Source of the DNA: Arthrobacter sp. FW305-BF8
Lineage (GTDB): Bacteria; Actinomycetota; Actinomycetes; Actinomycetales; Micrococcaceae
Assembly: GCF_021789315.1 (NCBI RefSeq)
Contig: NZ_CP084561.1
Span: forward strand, 1,302,001 to 1,366,000
DNA: 64,000 nucleotides
Direction: 5' to 3'
Part shown: positions 44,000-52,614 of the stretch, in pieces
Layout: every line of letters starts with the position of its first letter
Position numbering within the stretch: the stretch's first letter is position 1
Made by a program: the position numbers and the translations under genes
The notes under the pieces: model-generated
Seen by the model: the letters and a program-made list of their open reading frames with translations, nothing else
Told to the model about the DNA's origin: nothing
Database searches by the model: none

Positions 44000-44557
44000 T
44001 CACACTTCCATGAGGGCCGCCGCAAGGACGATCGCCCTTCGAGCCTCGCTAAGGTCGTCGCGAAGGCCACGATCTGCCGAGGCAGTGGTTACGCCCTCGG
44101 GCGTGCCCGCTAGGTCGGCGACGGCTCGGTTCAGATTCTCGCGTTCGCGGGACAGCGTTCTGGACGACGTCAGCTTGAGCCTGCTGCGGTCCAGCTCGAG
44201 AAGGGATTTGCTGATTTCTTCCCGGCGGGCCTGAAACGACGCTTGCTTTTCTCTGATGCGCTGAGTGCGGTTCTGGAACATCGATTCCATCCGGAGTGAA
44301 ACCTCGTGGAGCTCACTCAGCGCTTGTAGTTTCTCCGCTGAGCTAACTTCCTTGTCCAGCAGTTTGCCGACATCGGCGCGCCGCTCCTCCCACAGCTGGA
44401 GTCCGAGAGCGTTTTGCCTTAACAGCACGTCCAAAATCTCAAGCGTTCGCGTGAGCGGTTCCCGGCGAGCGGTCAGATTCCTCGACGCGGCATCCAGCTG
44501 CTCTATGAACTGCGCATAGTTGTCCTTGGGCGCCGATACGGCGTTACTGCCTTTCAC
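44000..44557 (-). CDS. Coiled-coil protein of the AddAB-like operon
   Basis: About 185 residues from GTG 44557, almost entirely charged alpha-helix with heptad character (EKLQALSELHEVSLRMES, REKQASFQARREEISKSLLE). The reading frame upstream of GTG looks coding (FGADPLTDIRAADKGRW) but has no start codon; ATG 44648, directly after GGGGGAAAG, is one base out of frame, so the true N-terminus is probably about 30 residues longer with a one-base error or mutation at about 44630-44640. First gene of the operon. Function unknown. Confidence 0.6.
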   Translation of the reverse strand: MKGSNAVSAPKDNYAQFIEQLDAASRNLTARREPLTRTLEILDVLLRQNALGLQLWEERRADVGKLLDKEVSSAEKLQALSELHEVSLRMESMFQNRTQRIREKQASFQARREEISKSLLELDRSRLKLTSSRTLSRERENLNRAVADLAGTPEGVTTASADRGLRDDLSEARRAIVLAAALMEV

Positions 44558-44855
44558 GGACGGGGTTTCCTTCCCGTGCAGCCAGCGGCCTTTATCCGCG
44601 GCGCGAATGTCGGTCAGCGGGTCGGCGCCGAATGCCCGGAACCGTCATCTTTCCCCCAAATTTGTTGTGCTCGGGACCGAGCTGGTCATGCGGATCAAAC
44701 TCCTCAGTGAGTCCAAAGACTCCCGGCAGTCTATCCCCAGGAAGACGTAATTCTTCGAACTGCTAGAAGAAGCATGAACTGCCGCACCGACAATAACGCC
44801 GGACCTCTCTTGCGGCTGACGTTCGTCGCTCGGCCAGGAGCCGATTTTCACCCTT

Positions 44856-46544
44856 CTACGGCACAGGGCTCCACGCCTGAGACCGTGACAACGCCGCCTT
44901 CAGTTCCCGCCCGCCCGCTTCCTCCAGCAACTCGGAATCACCGACTACCACCAGCAGGCTCCGAGCCCGGGACAACCCCACGTAGAGCTGTTCTCTGGCC
45001 CGCGACATGTCCTTGAACCCGTTGACGCAAAGAACAACAACGGACCGTTCCAGACCCTTGAAGCCCAGCACATGGCCATAGAACTCACCCTCGTTGGCAT
45101 GGAAGTCCCGCCAGTACTCCTCGGTGGCTCCGCGCTCGAAATAGTCCAAGTGGATGGGGTGGCGATCTTTGGTGGTGAGGAGCGCGAGCTGATTGTTTGC
45201 CCAGCCCTCCTCGATCAGCGCCTCCACGCAGTCTCCGGCGACCTCGAGCGCATCCCCGGTCGGGCAGTCCACGAACCGTACGGGCAGTCCCGTGCTGCCC
45301 CGGGGCGTGAAATATTCGCCGGCAAAGGGTTTGAACGTTTCGGCGATCTTGCGGGTATTGCGGAGGTTGTCGTCGATGTGGATGGGCACGAAAGCAGCCA
45401 TCGGACCATTGGTGAGGTCCGCCGTCGCGCCTCCCCAGCGTTGGTAGACGTCCTGCCGGTCATCCATGAACGCGTACACCTCGCCCGCGGCGGGATCGGT
45501 GGTGCACGCGAGAAGCGCGTCCCACCATAGGGGCGCGAAGTCCTGCGCTTCGTCGACGACGACGGCGTCCAGCCGCTCGTGCGGCTCCAGTCCGACTGCC
45601 AGCTCCTTCAGGAGGCGGGGCATTTCGACGTCGAAATAATCCTGCCCGGAACCGTCCGGGACTCCCAGCCCGCGCACGTATTCGTGGAACTCGCCCGTGA
45701 ACACCGGTTTGGCCTGGCGCCAGGGTGCGACGCGGTCCTGGAGGTATTGCCCCAGGCCTTTGTTGTAGCAGAAGAGGCCTACGCGCTTGCCCTGCTTGCT
45801 CAGCAGCTTGGTCTTCTCGACGGCGAGCCACGTCTTTCCGCTGCCCGCGCCGCCGGTGAAACGGACCCTGTTGAGTGAGCGGGTTGCCTGGATCAACACG
45901 GACTGGCGTTCCGTGAGGTGGTCCTGCGCTGCCTCGTCCTCCTGTGAGGTGGTGGAAGGCACGACGGCGGTGTCCAGGTTTCCGCCCAGCTTGCGGACGA
46001 TGCGTTCCAGGAAGGCCGGCGCCAGTGGCGAGGCTCCGCCGCCTTCGTTTTCCATGGCTTGGCGGACGAGGCCGGCGGGGGATTTGCTGTCGGTCTGGTC
46101 GAGGATGAGCGACCGGGGGCAGCCTGCCATGGTCCAGTCACGCGGCACGTCGGTGTAGGGGAGGCTGACCATGTAGACGCAGCGGCTGCTCAGGCGCGTA
46201 CCGAGCTGGTTCTCCAGCCAGTTCTTGAGGGCGTGGAGTGAGCTTTGGGACTGCGCCACGGGGCTTTGGATCTTGCGCTTCTGTGTACGGTCCGACTGGC
46301 ACCATTGCCCGTCCGTAATGCTGACTTGGCCGCCCTTGATCTCGATGGCGGCCATGCCAACGTTGGGCCAGAGGACCAGCAGGTCAATCTCGTATTCGTT
46401 CCGGCCATCGCGGACGTGGACGGAGTGGGCGAGGACGCAGTCGTCGGGGAGGCTGTTCCGCAGGGCGGTCCAGACGGCCTTTTCTGCGTGGTGTCCTTCG
46501 CCGAACTCCGGTTCTTCCGGAATGCACCTCATTGCCGCCCCCAT
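44856..46544 (-). CDS. NERD-domain nuclease-helicase
   Basis: A 562-residue protein. The N-terminal NERD (nuclease-related) domain, about 15-130, shows GRNEYEIDLLVLWP and AAIEIKGGQV (D-(x)n-ExK catalytic pattern). The C-terminal UvrD/DUF2075-like helicase has Walker A GGAGSGKT (231-238), DEAQD (331-335) and the terminal QLYVGLSRARSLLVVVG. Start ambiguous: ATG 46544 or ATG 46532 (GGGGGCGG upstream). It stands alone between the AddAB-like operon and a membrane gene. NERD-helicases are thought to act in DNA processing; many occur in defence regions. Confidence 0.87.
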   Translation of the reverse strand: MGAAMRCIPEEPEFGEGHHAEKAVWTALRNSLPDDCVLAHSVHVRDGRNEYEIDLLVLWPNVGMAAIEIKGGQVSITDGQWCQSDRTQKRKIQSPVAQSQSSLHALKNWLENQLGTRLSSRCVYMVSLPYTDVPRDWTMAGCPRSLILDQTDSKSPAGLVRQAMENEGGGASPLAPAFLERIVRKLGGNLDTAVVPSTTSQEDEAAQDHLTERQSVLIQATRSLNRVRFTGGAGSGKTWLAVEKTKLLSKQGKRVGLFCYNKGLGQYLQDRVAPWRQAKPVFTGEFHEYVRGLGVPDGSGQDYFDVEMPRLLKELAVGLEPHERLDAVVVDEAQDFAPLWWDALLACTTDPAAGEVYAFMDDRQDVYQRWGGATADLTNGPMAAFVPIHIDDNLRNTRKIAETFKPFAGEYFTPRGSTGLPVRFVDCPTGDALEVAGDCVEALIEEGWANNQLALLTTKDRHPIHLDYFERGATEEYWRDFHANEGEFYGHVLGFKGLERSVVVLCVNGFKDMSRAREQLYVGLSRARSLLVVVGDSELLEEAGGRELKAALSRSQAWSPVP

Positions 46545-46638
46545 GTTGATAAACCGGCTTCCCGGTTTTGCGCTGTTCCAACGTTAGCTGGGCGGGGCTG
46601 ATTCACCATGGCGACACGGACAGATCAAACTTCCCGAG

Positions 46639-47202
46639 TCAGGAGCGCGACTTGGCGGTGTCTTTGAAAGCGGCAAGTCCAAATTGGGCGCGGATATCAG
46701 CCAGATCGCGCGTATTCCGGTCAATCTGCCGAACCTGCTCTTTTTCGATGAACCCAGCAATGATTCGAACCACGATAACCAGCGGCAACAGCAACAGGAA
46801 AGCCCAGCCAGCTGCAATGATAAAGTCCGGCATGGTCAGGAATGCATTCTTTAATGCGATGGCATTGTCCAGGCTTCCCGTCAGGCTGCCCAGGATGTCA
46901 TTCAAACTATCGGTGATTGGCTGGAAGAACGGCCGGGCAGACAGCTGGGGACTGTCCAGTTTTGGATCTTTTCCGACAGACCAGCGCTGATCCGTGAGGT
47001 GCGCAAGGATATAGAACACCACTGCCAGGTTGGCGGCGGCGAATGACACCGTTGCCGCAAGCAGGGCACTAACGGCCCTCGCGGTTATCTTCAGTGGAGA
47101 AGACACGGGGCTGCCGATGACAAACAAACCGCCGACAATAAAGGCAGCCAACCATACGAGATTCTTGAATGTATCGACGCTGACACCACTCAGCATTTCC
47201 AT
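46639..47202 (-). CDS. Hypothetical membrane protein, paralogue of 22602-23192
   Basis: A 187-residue protein with three membrane segments (two in the first 70 residues; AAGWAFLLLLPLVIVVRIIAG at about 140) and a short charged tail (NTRDLADIRAQFG). The loop carries TDQRWS and QLSARP. Segment order and loop residues match the protein at 22602-23192. ATG 47202 is chosen; ATG 47214 and 47196 are alternatives. Function unknown. Confidence 0.62.
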   Translation of the reverse strand: MEMLSGVSVDTFKNLVWLAAFIVGGLFVIGSPVSSPLKITARAVSALLAATVSFAAANLAVVFYILAHLTDQRWSVGKDPKLDSPQLSARPFFQPITDSLNDILGSLTGSLDNAIALKNAFLTMPDFIIAAGWAFLLLLPLVIVVRIIAGFIEKEQVRQIDRNTRDLADIRAQFGLAAFKDTAKSRS

Positions 47203-47502
47203 GGCACGTTCCATCTTCCTAATGCAGCGCAAGGACTGCGGCCGTTGGCCGCAGAGTTTGGTCCTCCCCGAAAGGGCCGATTCAATATGACTAAGTTGGG
47301 CGGACAGAACTGTCCGGGAGACGTCCGGATGGTCCAGCTCAAGTCTGGGGCTTCCACGGGGAAGCGGCCAAACCATATGGCGTACTTTGGCTTTTCGCCG
47401 TGGTGCCCCGGCCTCATGCAGACGTCGAGGAGTGAGGGCCAATTGTCGCCCACTGCAGAACATGGACGGAGTGGGCCAGGACGACTTCATCCTGGAGGCT
47501 GT

Positions 47503-48402
47503 TCACGCAGCCAAGCCCAAATTTCGCTGTTCGACAACGCCTGCGGCCATTCGCAAGGTCTCGTGTGCCGGAAGCTCAGCTTCCTTGTGCCTTCGGGACA
47601 TCACCGCCAGCCGGTCAGCGAGAACGTTCAGTTCATGATCGGCGTGGCCTTTGACCCACTGGAAATGAACGTCGGCAAAAGCGGCCAGGGCCTGGATCCG
47701 TTGTAGCTCCTCGCGGCAGGCTGCAGTTGATTGTCCGGGTTGGAAGCCGCTGTCGCTGAGCATCCTCACGGCTGTGAGGTTGTCGGAGGAAACGGTGACG
47801 GCGCAGCGTCCGTCCAATACGCCGGTGTAGGCGTTCTTGGCAGCACCGAGAGCCAGCCGGATCGCCCGAAGCTCGCTTTCCAGGATGCTTCCGCCGCCCA
47901 CGGCCTTCAGGCCGGGGCGAAGCGGCAGGCCTTTTCCGAAATCCAATACCCAGCCGTGCCCTGCCCAAGGAGTGCGGTGGCCGATGGAGGCGTCTGTGGC
48001 AATCTCCAACCGGCAGAACAGTGCATCAAGCCTCTCGGCCACGGCTTTTTCTGTCACCACGACACCTGCAGCGGGCGGGTAGGAAAGATCAACAGGAAGC
48101 CCAAGCCCCAGCAACTGTTCGCGGGCAGTATCCACAACGGAAAAGACGGGCTCGTTCCCGCCCGCAGCCAGTTCCGTGACGGCGCGAGCGGCCTCCGCGT
48201 AGGCTTTGCCCCAATGCGCCCCTGCGGCGGCCTCGGTGATCCAGCCCGACTGCACCCCGAGAACGGTAGATTCGACCGTTCGTGCCACGGCCCACAGGAT
48301 GAGGCCCCGTCGGGGCACGATCAGCACTGTGAGTCCGGAACGCATTGCAACAGTTTCAGCGGCCGAAAGGACTCGGCGTGACGGTGGAGTAGGGACTGGC
48401 AT
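47503..48402 (-). CDS. RNase HI-fold protein
   Basis: A 299-residue protein. The first 110 residues are of no known fold; the RNase H domain covers about 130-275 with catalytic residues Asp137 (IATDASIG), Glu177 (SELRAI), Asp207 (SSDN) and Asp263 (VLADRLA), plus His253 in KGHADHE. All four acidic residues are present, so hydrolysis of RNA in RNA:DNA hybrids is plausible. ATG 48402 follows AGGAGG. The upstream gap has a 15-bp palindrome (48419-48433). Confidence 0.85.
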   Translation of the reverse strand: MPVPTPPSRRVLSAAETVAMRSGLTVLIVPRRGLILWAVARTVESTVLGVQSGWITEAAAGAHWGKAYAEAARAVTELAAGGNEPVFSVVDTAREQLLGLGLPVDLSYPPAAGVVVTEKAVAERLDALFCRLEIATDASIGHRTPWAGHGWVLDFGKGLPLRPGLKAVGGGSILESELRAIRLALGAAKNAYTGVLDGRCAVTVSSDNLTAVRMLSDSGFQPGQSTAACREELQRIQALAAFADVHFQWVKGHADHELNVLADRLAVMSRRHKEAELPAHETLRMAAGVVEQRNLGLAA

Positions 48403-48418
48403 GTGGGCCTCCTAGTAG

Positions 48419-48433
48419 CAGCAACGGTTGCTG
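48419..48433. promoter_or_regulatory. Small palindrome upstream of the RNase H-fold gene
   Basis: CAGCAAC-G-GTTGCTG, 17 bases before the start of the RNase H-fold gene; possible operator or hairpin. Position-based only. Confidence 0.35.
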
Positions 48434-48495
48434 GGAAGGCTATAGGCGGCCACTGACATTTCGTAGCGGGTGTACTTCCCCGGCGATGCCGAATG

Positions 48496-48981
48496 TCAGC
48501 TTGCGCGCCGCAGGTTCCGGACTATTCCGCCAGGCTCGAAGTCAAGGATGACGCCACCATCTGGCCCCGGGCCTCCGGGGAAATCTCCGCTGCGCCAGCG
48601 GACTTTCTGTGGATCACGGCAGCTCCGGCCAGATACCAGGCCCTCCAGTATCTGGTGCCCAGCCTCCAGTGGAGGTATGCCGTGCTTGTGCCAGTTAGGG
48701 ACTTCGTCGTCCGGCGCGGACCAGCCATTCCGCAGGAGGTAAACCTCATTAATTGGCCATTCCTCGGCGGACAGGAACGCCTCCGAGACGATTTCGCACC
48801 AGACACCGTCCGCGCTGGGGCTGGCTTGCGCATAGGGTCGACGGGGTCCGTCGGTCTCATCACCGTATTCAATGCTCAGGAATGAATTCCAAGGCATGTC
48901 CGCTAAAGCGTCACCGACGAGTTCGCCCGCACGCGCCCACCCATGCTCCAAGATGGTCTCTTTCTTGAGCGATTCCACCAT
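48496..48981 (-). CDS. TY-Chap domain protein (split partner of the upstream gene)
   Basis: A 161-residue protein matching the TY-Chap peptide-binding chaperone-like domain found in actinobacteria: WNSFLSIEYGDETDG, ADGVWCEIVSEAFLSAEEW and LLRNGWSAPDDEVPNW. The same domain forms the C-terminus of the 50085-51560 protein (VMCEIVSNLGIPSHEW, LSDNGWSAP). Here it begins at ATG 48981, inside the end of the preceding gene (79-base overlap in another frame, GAGGA upstream). It looks like a formerly fused gene now split. Confidence 0.7.
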   Translation of the reverse strand: MVESLKKETILEHGWARAGELVGDALADMPWNSFLSIEYGDETDGPRRPYAQASPSADGVWCEIVSEAFLSAEEWPINEVYLLRNGWSAPDDEVPNWHKHGIPPLEAGHQILEGLVSGRSCRDPQKVRWRSGDFPGGPGPDGGVILDFEPGGIVRNLRRAS

Positions 48982-49994
48982 CCCGTGAACTCGTCCTCGA
49001 CTTCTGAGGGCATGACCGCGCCGATCACTGACTCCCAGGCACCGAAGTACCGCCGAATTGCAATCAGCGATGGACGGTCACGTCCGGCTGCGGCTTCTGC
49101 TGTCACCCAACTGTCGTAGTTGGCCACGTCCTTCGGCGATCCGAAATCGCGGTAAGCAGTAAAGAACGCATCGGACGCCCCCTCATAATCCGCGCAGGTG
49201 AAACGGGCTGCTGTGGAGGGGAGCTTCAGCCCGGCGGCCTCCAGCGCCTTTGACCAGAATCCTCCTCCCAGACCGTTCCGAAGACTCGACGCCGAAACCA
49301 GCCAGCTCCTCAATTCGGCGTCGCCCGAGTCTTGTGCCAAGACCGTAACGGTGTCCGCGTAGTCGGAGTAGGAAATTCCGGACACGTCCCCTGTCCTGAT
49401 CGCTTGGGCTGTGGTTTCCACCATGGCAACAATTTCGGCTACTTGAGCTTCAGACGAGCGCCGGACCAGAACCCGCCGGAGTTCGTCGATGCCGGGCATT
49501 GGGACCTTGCCCAGTGCAAGCTTGTAGTCGGGCTCAAGACCTCGGCCGTGACCAACGACGTATAGCAAGCTGAAGATGTCAGTGGGGAGAGGTAGTACCA
49601 CCACTTCGACGGCGGCATGGATGTCCATGAATATGTCCGGACTGCGTAGCAGGTCGGTTGCAATTTCGACGTCAAGGGAGACTCCGAGGGCGGCCAAGAC
49701 CTTGGGAATATCCTTGCCCTCTATGCCCGCGTCCAAGAGTTGCCAGATGCGCTCCTCGTTTTGGTACAGGACTTCGGCAGCCACCGAGCACCGGTGCTGG
49801 AGCGCCTTGGACCGCTCTTCCTCTCCCCGTTCTGCTATTCGCCTACTGAGGAGATTCATCGTCTCCCAGCTGCTCATCTTCGCCGCCTTGGCAATGGACC
49901 AGACGGCATCCCCGGCCAGAAAGCCATTGATAACCTGGGCGCTTACTGTCTGTCGATCTCTCTCCGGTAATGGGTCGAATCGTTGAGTCGTCAT
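48903..49994 (-). CDS. HNR-like repeat protein, array member 3
   Basis: A 363-residue protein with no family-typical enzyme motif. A helical N-terminal part ends in IFSLLYVVGHGRGLEPDYKL, then come the HNR-like (homing-endonuclease-associated-repeat-like) modules; the last reads YDSWV...AAGRDRPS...IRRYFGAWESVIGAV (about 285-330). The final 30 residues (WWNRSRKRPSWS...) do not match the paralogues and are the out-of-frame start of the TY-Chap coding region. Start ATG 49994. Such repeats are thought to bind DNA. Confidence 0.65.
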   Translation of the reverse strand: MTTQRFDPLPERDRQTVSAQVINGFLAGDAVWSIAKAAKMSSWETMNLLSRRIAERGEEERSKALQHRCSVAAEVLYQNEERIWQLLDAGIEGKDIPKVLAALGVSLDVEIATDLLRSPDIFMDIHAAVEVVVLPLPTDIFSLLYVVGHGRGLEPDYKLALGKVPMPGIDELRRVLVRRSSEAQVAEIVAMVETTAQAIRTGDVSGISYSDYADTVTVLAQDSGDAELRSWLVSASSLRNGLGGGFWSKALEAAGLKLPSTAARFTCADYEGASDAFFTAYRDFGSPKDVANYDSWVTAEAAAGRDRPSLIAIRRYFGAWESVIGAVMPSEVEDEFTGWWNRSRKRPSWSMGGRVRANSSVTL

Positions 49995-50084
49995 GATGTG
50001 GTTCCCAACTCGGCATTTTGAAGGGTCTGGATCTCTCCGTGAAGCGCATGGCTCCCGGTGACTCCGCGGAAACGGTCTGGACTA

Positions 50085-51560
50085 TTAGGGACGCGTCCCG
50101 ACATTCCACCTCAACTCCGTCGCCTCGACCGGATGGCGGCCTCGTTGGATGGCCAGGAGAATTTGGGCAGCGGCTTCCGTTCGTGGTACCCCTTCCTTGA
50201 GCCAATTGGTGTTTTCCGGGCTGGGAGCCGACCAACCGTTGTCGGAGAGCCAATGCGTGCTCATGCGCCACTCGTGAGAAGGAATACCCAGATTGGAGAC
50301 GATTTCGCACATAACTCCATTGGTGCCAGGCGTCGCCCGAGCATAGGGCGCGGCGGTATGACTGTACTGGATGTGCAAAAAGGAACCGGATGGCAGTGCT
50401 TCGATTGCTTCGCCAACGAGGTTCTCGATGACCCGCCATTCTTCAAATTCCCTAGCTTCCCATTCATTAAGCTCCTCCAGCGTTCCCCAGCCGGAGTCGT
50501 AGTCAATGTAATTGGGCTCGCCGGCGACGGGCTGCATATCCTCCCGTTGGTCCGACGGGAGAATGGCTTCCACGGCCGCTTCCCAGCTTCCGTAGTAGCG
50601 GATCATTTCCACCGCCGACGGCCGGTCGGCGCCCATGGCAGAGTCGGCAACCACCCAGCGATCGTAGGTCCCGATGTCCATCGGATAGTCAACGCCCAGA
50701 CATTCCTCGGTGAAGTCGTCCAGGGCCTGGAAATAGTCGTCCCGGCCGAAGCGTGTTACGTGGGAGGGTAGCGCCAGACCGACTGTCGTTAGGGCGTCTT
50801 CCCAAAAACCCCGGCCGTACCGGCGCCGCAGCATACGCGCTGGAACAGGCCATGGATCGGCCTGGTTCTTGGTGATCATGCCCACTTCAGAAGTAATCCT
50901 CCGGGCCGTGCTCTCATAGTCTTCATAGCTAAGGGTCCGGATCTTTCTCATTCGGAGGGCACGGGCCGTGGGCTCGATCACGGCCAAGATCTCCGCAAGG
51001 TGCCGGTAGGGAACGTCCGGGTGGAGCAGACTCCTCAACTCTGCCACAGCATCAAGCGACATCTTTCCAAGCGCAAGCTCATAGTCAGGTTCCACCCCGT
51101 GATGCCTTCCCGCCACATAAAGAAGGCTCAGTTTGTCCCCGAGGCATCGCGGTTCGTCGGGGACGTCCAGTGGCCCGCTGGGAATGCCCAGCAGTTCGAT
51201 TGCCATCTCAGTGTCAAGCTGAGTGCCCAGGGCTGTCAGGATCGTCGGGATGTCGTTCCGGGCGATGCCTGAGGCAGTCAACCGATCCACCAGTTCTTCG
51301 TTGGACCGGAGCGCGATGGCCGTGGCTGCGCTTCGCCGCCGGACGGACCGGAAACGTTCGAGTTCGTCGGACGGGTCCAGGATGGAGACCATCGACTCAG
51401 CCAAGTCGCATATTTCTACGCCAAGGGCGGCGGCAATGGTCCGCAAGGGATCACCGCTTCGGTAGGCTGCCCGCTTTGCTCCTGCCGAGTCATCAGGCAT
51501 GCCCAGAAACGCCCATAAATCAGAAGCGGACCCATCCACTGTTTCCCCCAAGTTCGGCAC
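50085..51560 (-). CDS. HNR-like repeat/TY-Chap fusion, array member 2
   Basis: A 491-residue protein. Helical N-terminal region with KLSLLYVAGRHHGVEPDYEL, an HNR-like repeat pair with YDRWVVADSAMGADRPS...IRYYGSWEAAVEAI (about 300-345), and a C-terminal TY-Chap domain (about 385-491). GTG 51560 follows the previous stop with no gap (TAG-GTG) and uses AGGAG inside the preceding gene. It shows that the domains encoded separately in the next two genes belong together. Function unknown. Confidence 0.7.
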   Translation of the reverse strand: MPNLGETVDGSASDLWAFLGMPDDSAGAKRAAYRSGDPLRTIAAALGVEICDLAESMVSILDPSDELERFRSVRRRSAATAIALRSNEELVDRLTASGIARNDIPTILTALGTQLDTEMAIELLGIPSGPLDVPDEPRCLGDKLSLLYVAGRHHGVEPDYELALGKMSLDAVAELRSLLHPDVPYRHLAEILAVIEPTARALRMRKIRTLSYEDYESTARRITSEVGMITKNQADPWPVPARMLRRRYGRGFWEDALTTVGLALPSHVTRFGRDDYFQALDDFTEECLGVDYPMDIGTYDRWVVADSAMGADRPSAVEMIRYYGSWEAAVEAILPSDQREDMQPVAGEPNYIDYDSGWGTLEELNEWEAREFEEWRVIENLVGEAIEALPSGSFLHIQYSHTAAPYARATPGTNGVMCEIVSNLGIPSHEWRMSTHWLSDNGWSAPSPENTNWLKEGVPRTEAAAQILLAIQRGRHPVEATELRWNVGTRP

Positions 51561-52562
51561 CTACTCCTGCGCCGAGCGGACTGCGTCCGCCCAAGTTCCG
51601 TAGATGTTGCGGACCGACGCCCCGGACGGCCGTTCGTGACCGGCAGCGATCTCCTGCTTGACCCAGACGTCGTACCCGGAATAGGTGGCCTTCGCTGCCA
51701 CTGCCGACGCGTAGACGCAATAGTCCCGCACGGCGTCGTCGTAGTCTTCGCGGGTGAACTTCAGCAGTCCTTTTGACCGGCCCTGCTTCGTGGTTCCGAT
51801 TCCCATCGCTTCCAATGCCTCGTTCCATCCGCCAAAGCGTTTCATCACGGTCTGCCGGGTGGGCGGCCACGGGAAGGCTCCCTGCCGGGACACAAGTCCC
51901 AGAGCCACCACCAGCTCTTCACGGAGCTCCTGGTAGCGTGCGCCGGTGATACTCGCCGTCGGATTTTCCGTAACGAGCTTCTGGGCGGCACCAATCACGC
52001 CCAGGATGGTCGCCACGTCATCCGCCGACGCTTGGGCGGATTCCAGGGCTGCCCGCAGCTCGCTCATGAGGGAGAGGTCCAGGTTGACTGCGGCCCATTC
52101 ACGGTCAGGGGAAAGGTTGCGGTCCGAGCCGAGCAGGAACCAGATGCCGGCAGCCAGCGCCTCTTTGGAGAAGATGTCATCGATCTGCGCTTTCGAGAAG
52201 AGAATCGCCGACCCCCTCAATGCATCTTCGGCCAGATCGACGTCGATCGCCGGGTACAGAGCCTGCAGCTTCAGTACAGCGTCCGGCCGGGTCACACCCC
52301 GCTTCGCCATCTGCCGGGCGAGATCCCCGTACTCAGCCAGAAAGGCCTCATGCGATGCCCCCGTCGCCGCTTCCCGTGCTGCAGTCCGGTTTTTGCGCGA
52401 TTCCTCGGCGTTGGTTCCGCCCACCTTGGCAATGATCTGCCGGACCCGCTCGCGGGTGATGCCGAAGCTCTGTCCGATGGCGTCCAGCGTCTCGCCGTCG
52501 GCATAGCGCTCAACCATCGCAGCATCGCGCTGTTCCCGGCTGAGTTCAGGAGTTGTTGTCAT
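51561..52562 (-). CDS. HTH plus HNR-like repeat protein, array member 1
   Basis: A 333-residue protein. The N-terminus is a sigma-70 region-4-like HTH (YADGETLDAIGQSFGITRER and VRQIIAKVGG, about 15-50). The middle is shared with members 2 and 3. The C-terminal HNR-like repeats are TRQTVMKRFGGWNEALEAMG and FTREDYDDAVRDYC...YDVWVKQEIAAGHERPSG...IYGTWADAVRS. ATG 52562 has AGGA eight bases upstream; ATG 52568 is closer to it. First gene of the array; it is the likeliest DNA-binding or regulatory member. Confidence 0.72.
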   Translation of the reverse strand: MTTTPELSREQRDAAMVERYADGETLDAIGQSFGITRERVRQIIAKVGGTNAEESRKNRTAAREAATGASHEAFLAEYGDLARQMAKRGVTRPDAVLKLQALYPAIDVDLAEDALRGSAILFSKAQIDDIFSKEALAAGIWFLLGSDRNLSPDREWAAVNLDLSLMSELRAALESAQASADDVATILGVIGAAQKLVTENPTASITGARYQELREELVVALGLVSRQGAFPWPPTRQTVMKRFGGWNEALEAMGIGTTKQGRSKGLLKFTREDYDDAVRDYCVYASAVAAKATYSGYDVWVKQEIAAGHERPSGASVRNIYGTWADAVRSAQE

Positions 52563-52614
52563 GGTCATATTCCTATCAGCAGGCTCGGACATTACTTGGC
52601 AGCTGAGGGCGTGG

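Noticed and set aside
44645..44851. 68-codon minus-strand ORF upstream of the coiled-coil gene
   Set aside because: Starts in the promoter region and has no homology; the region is better explained as leader of the AddAB-like operon.
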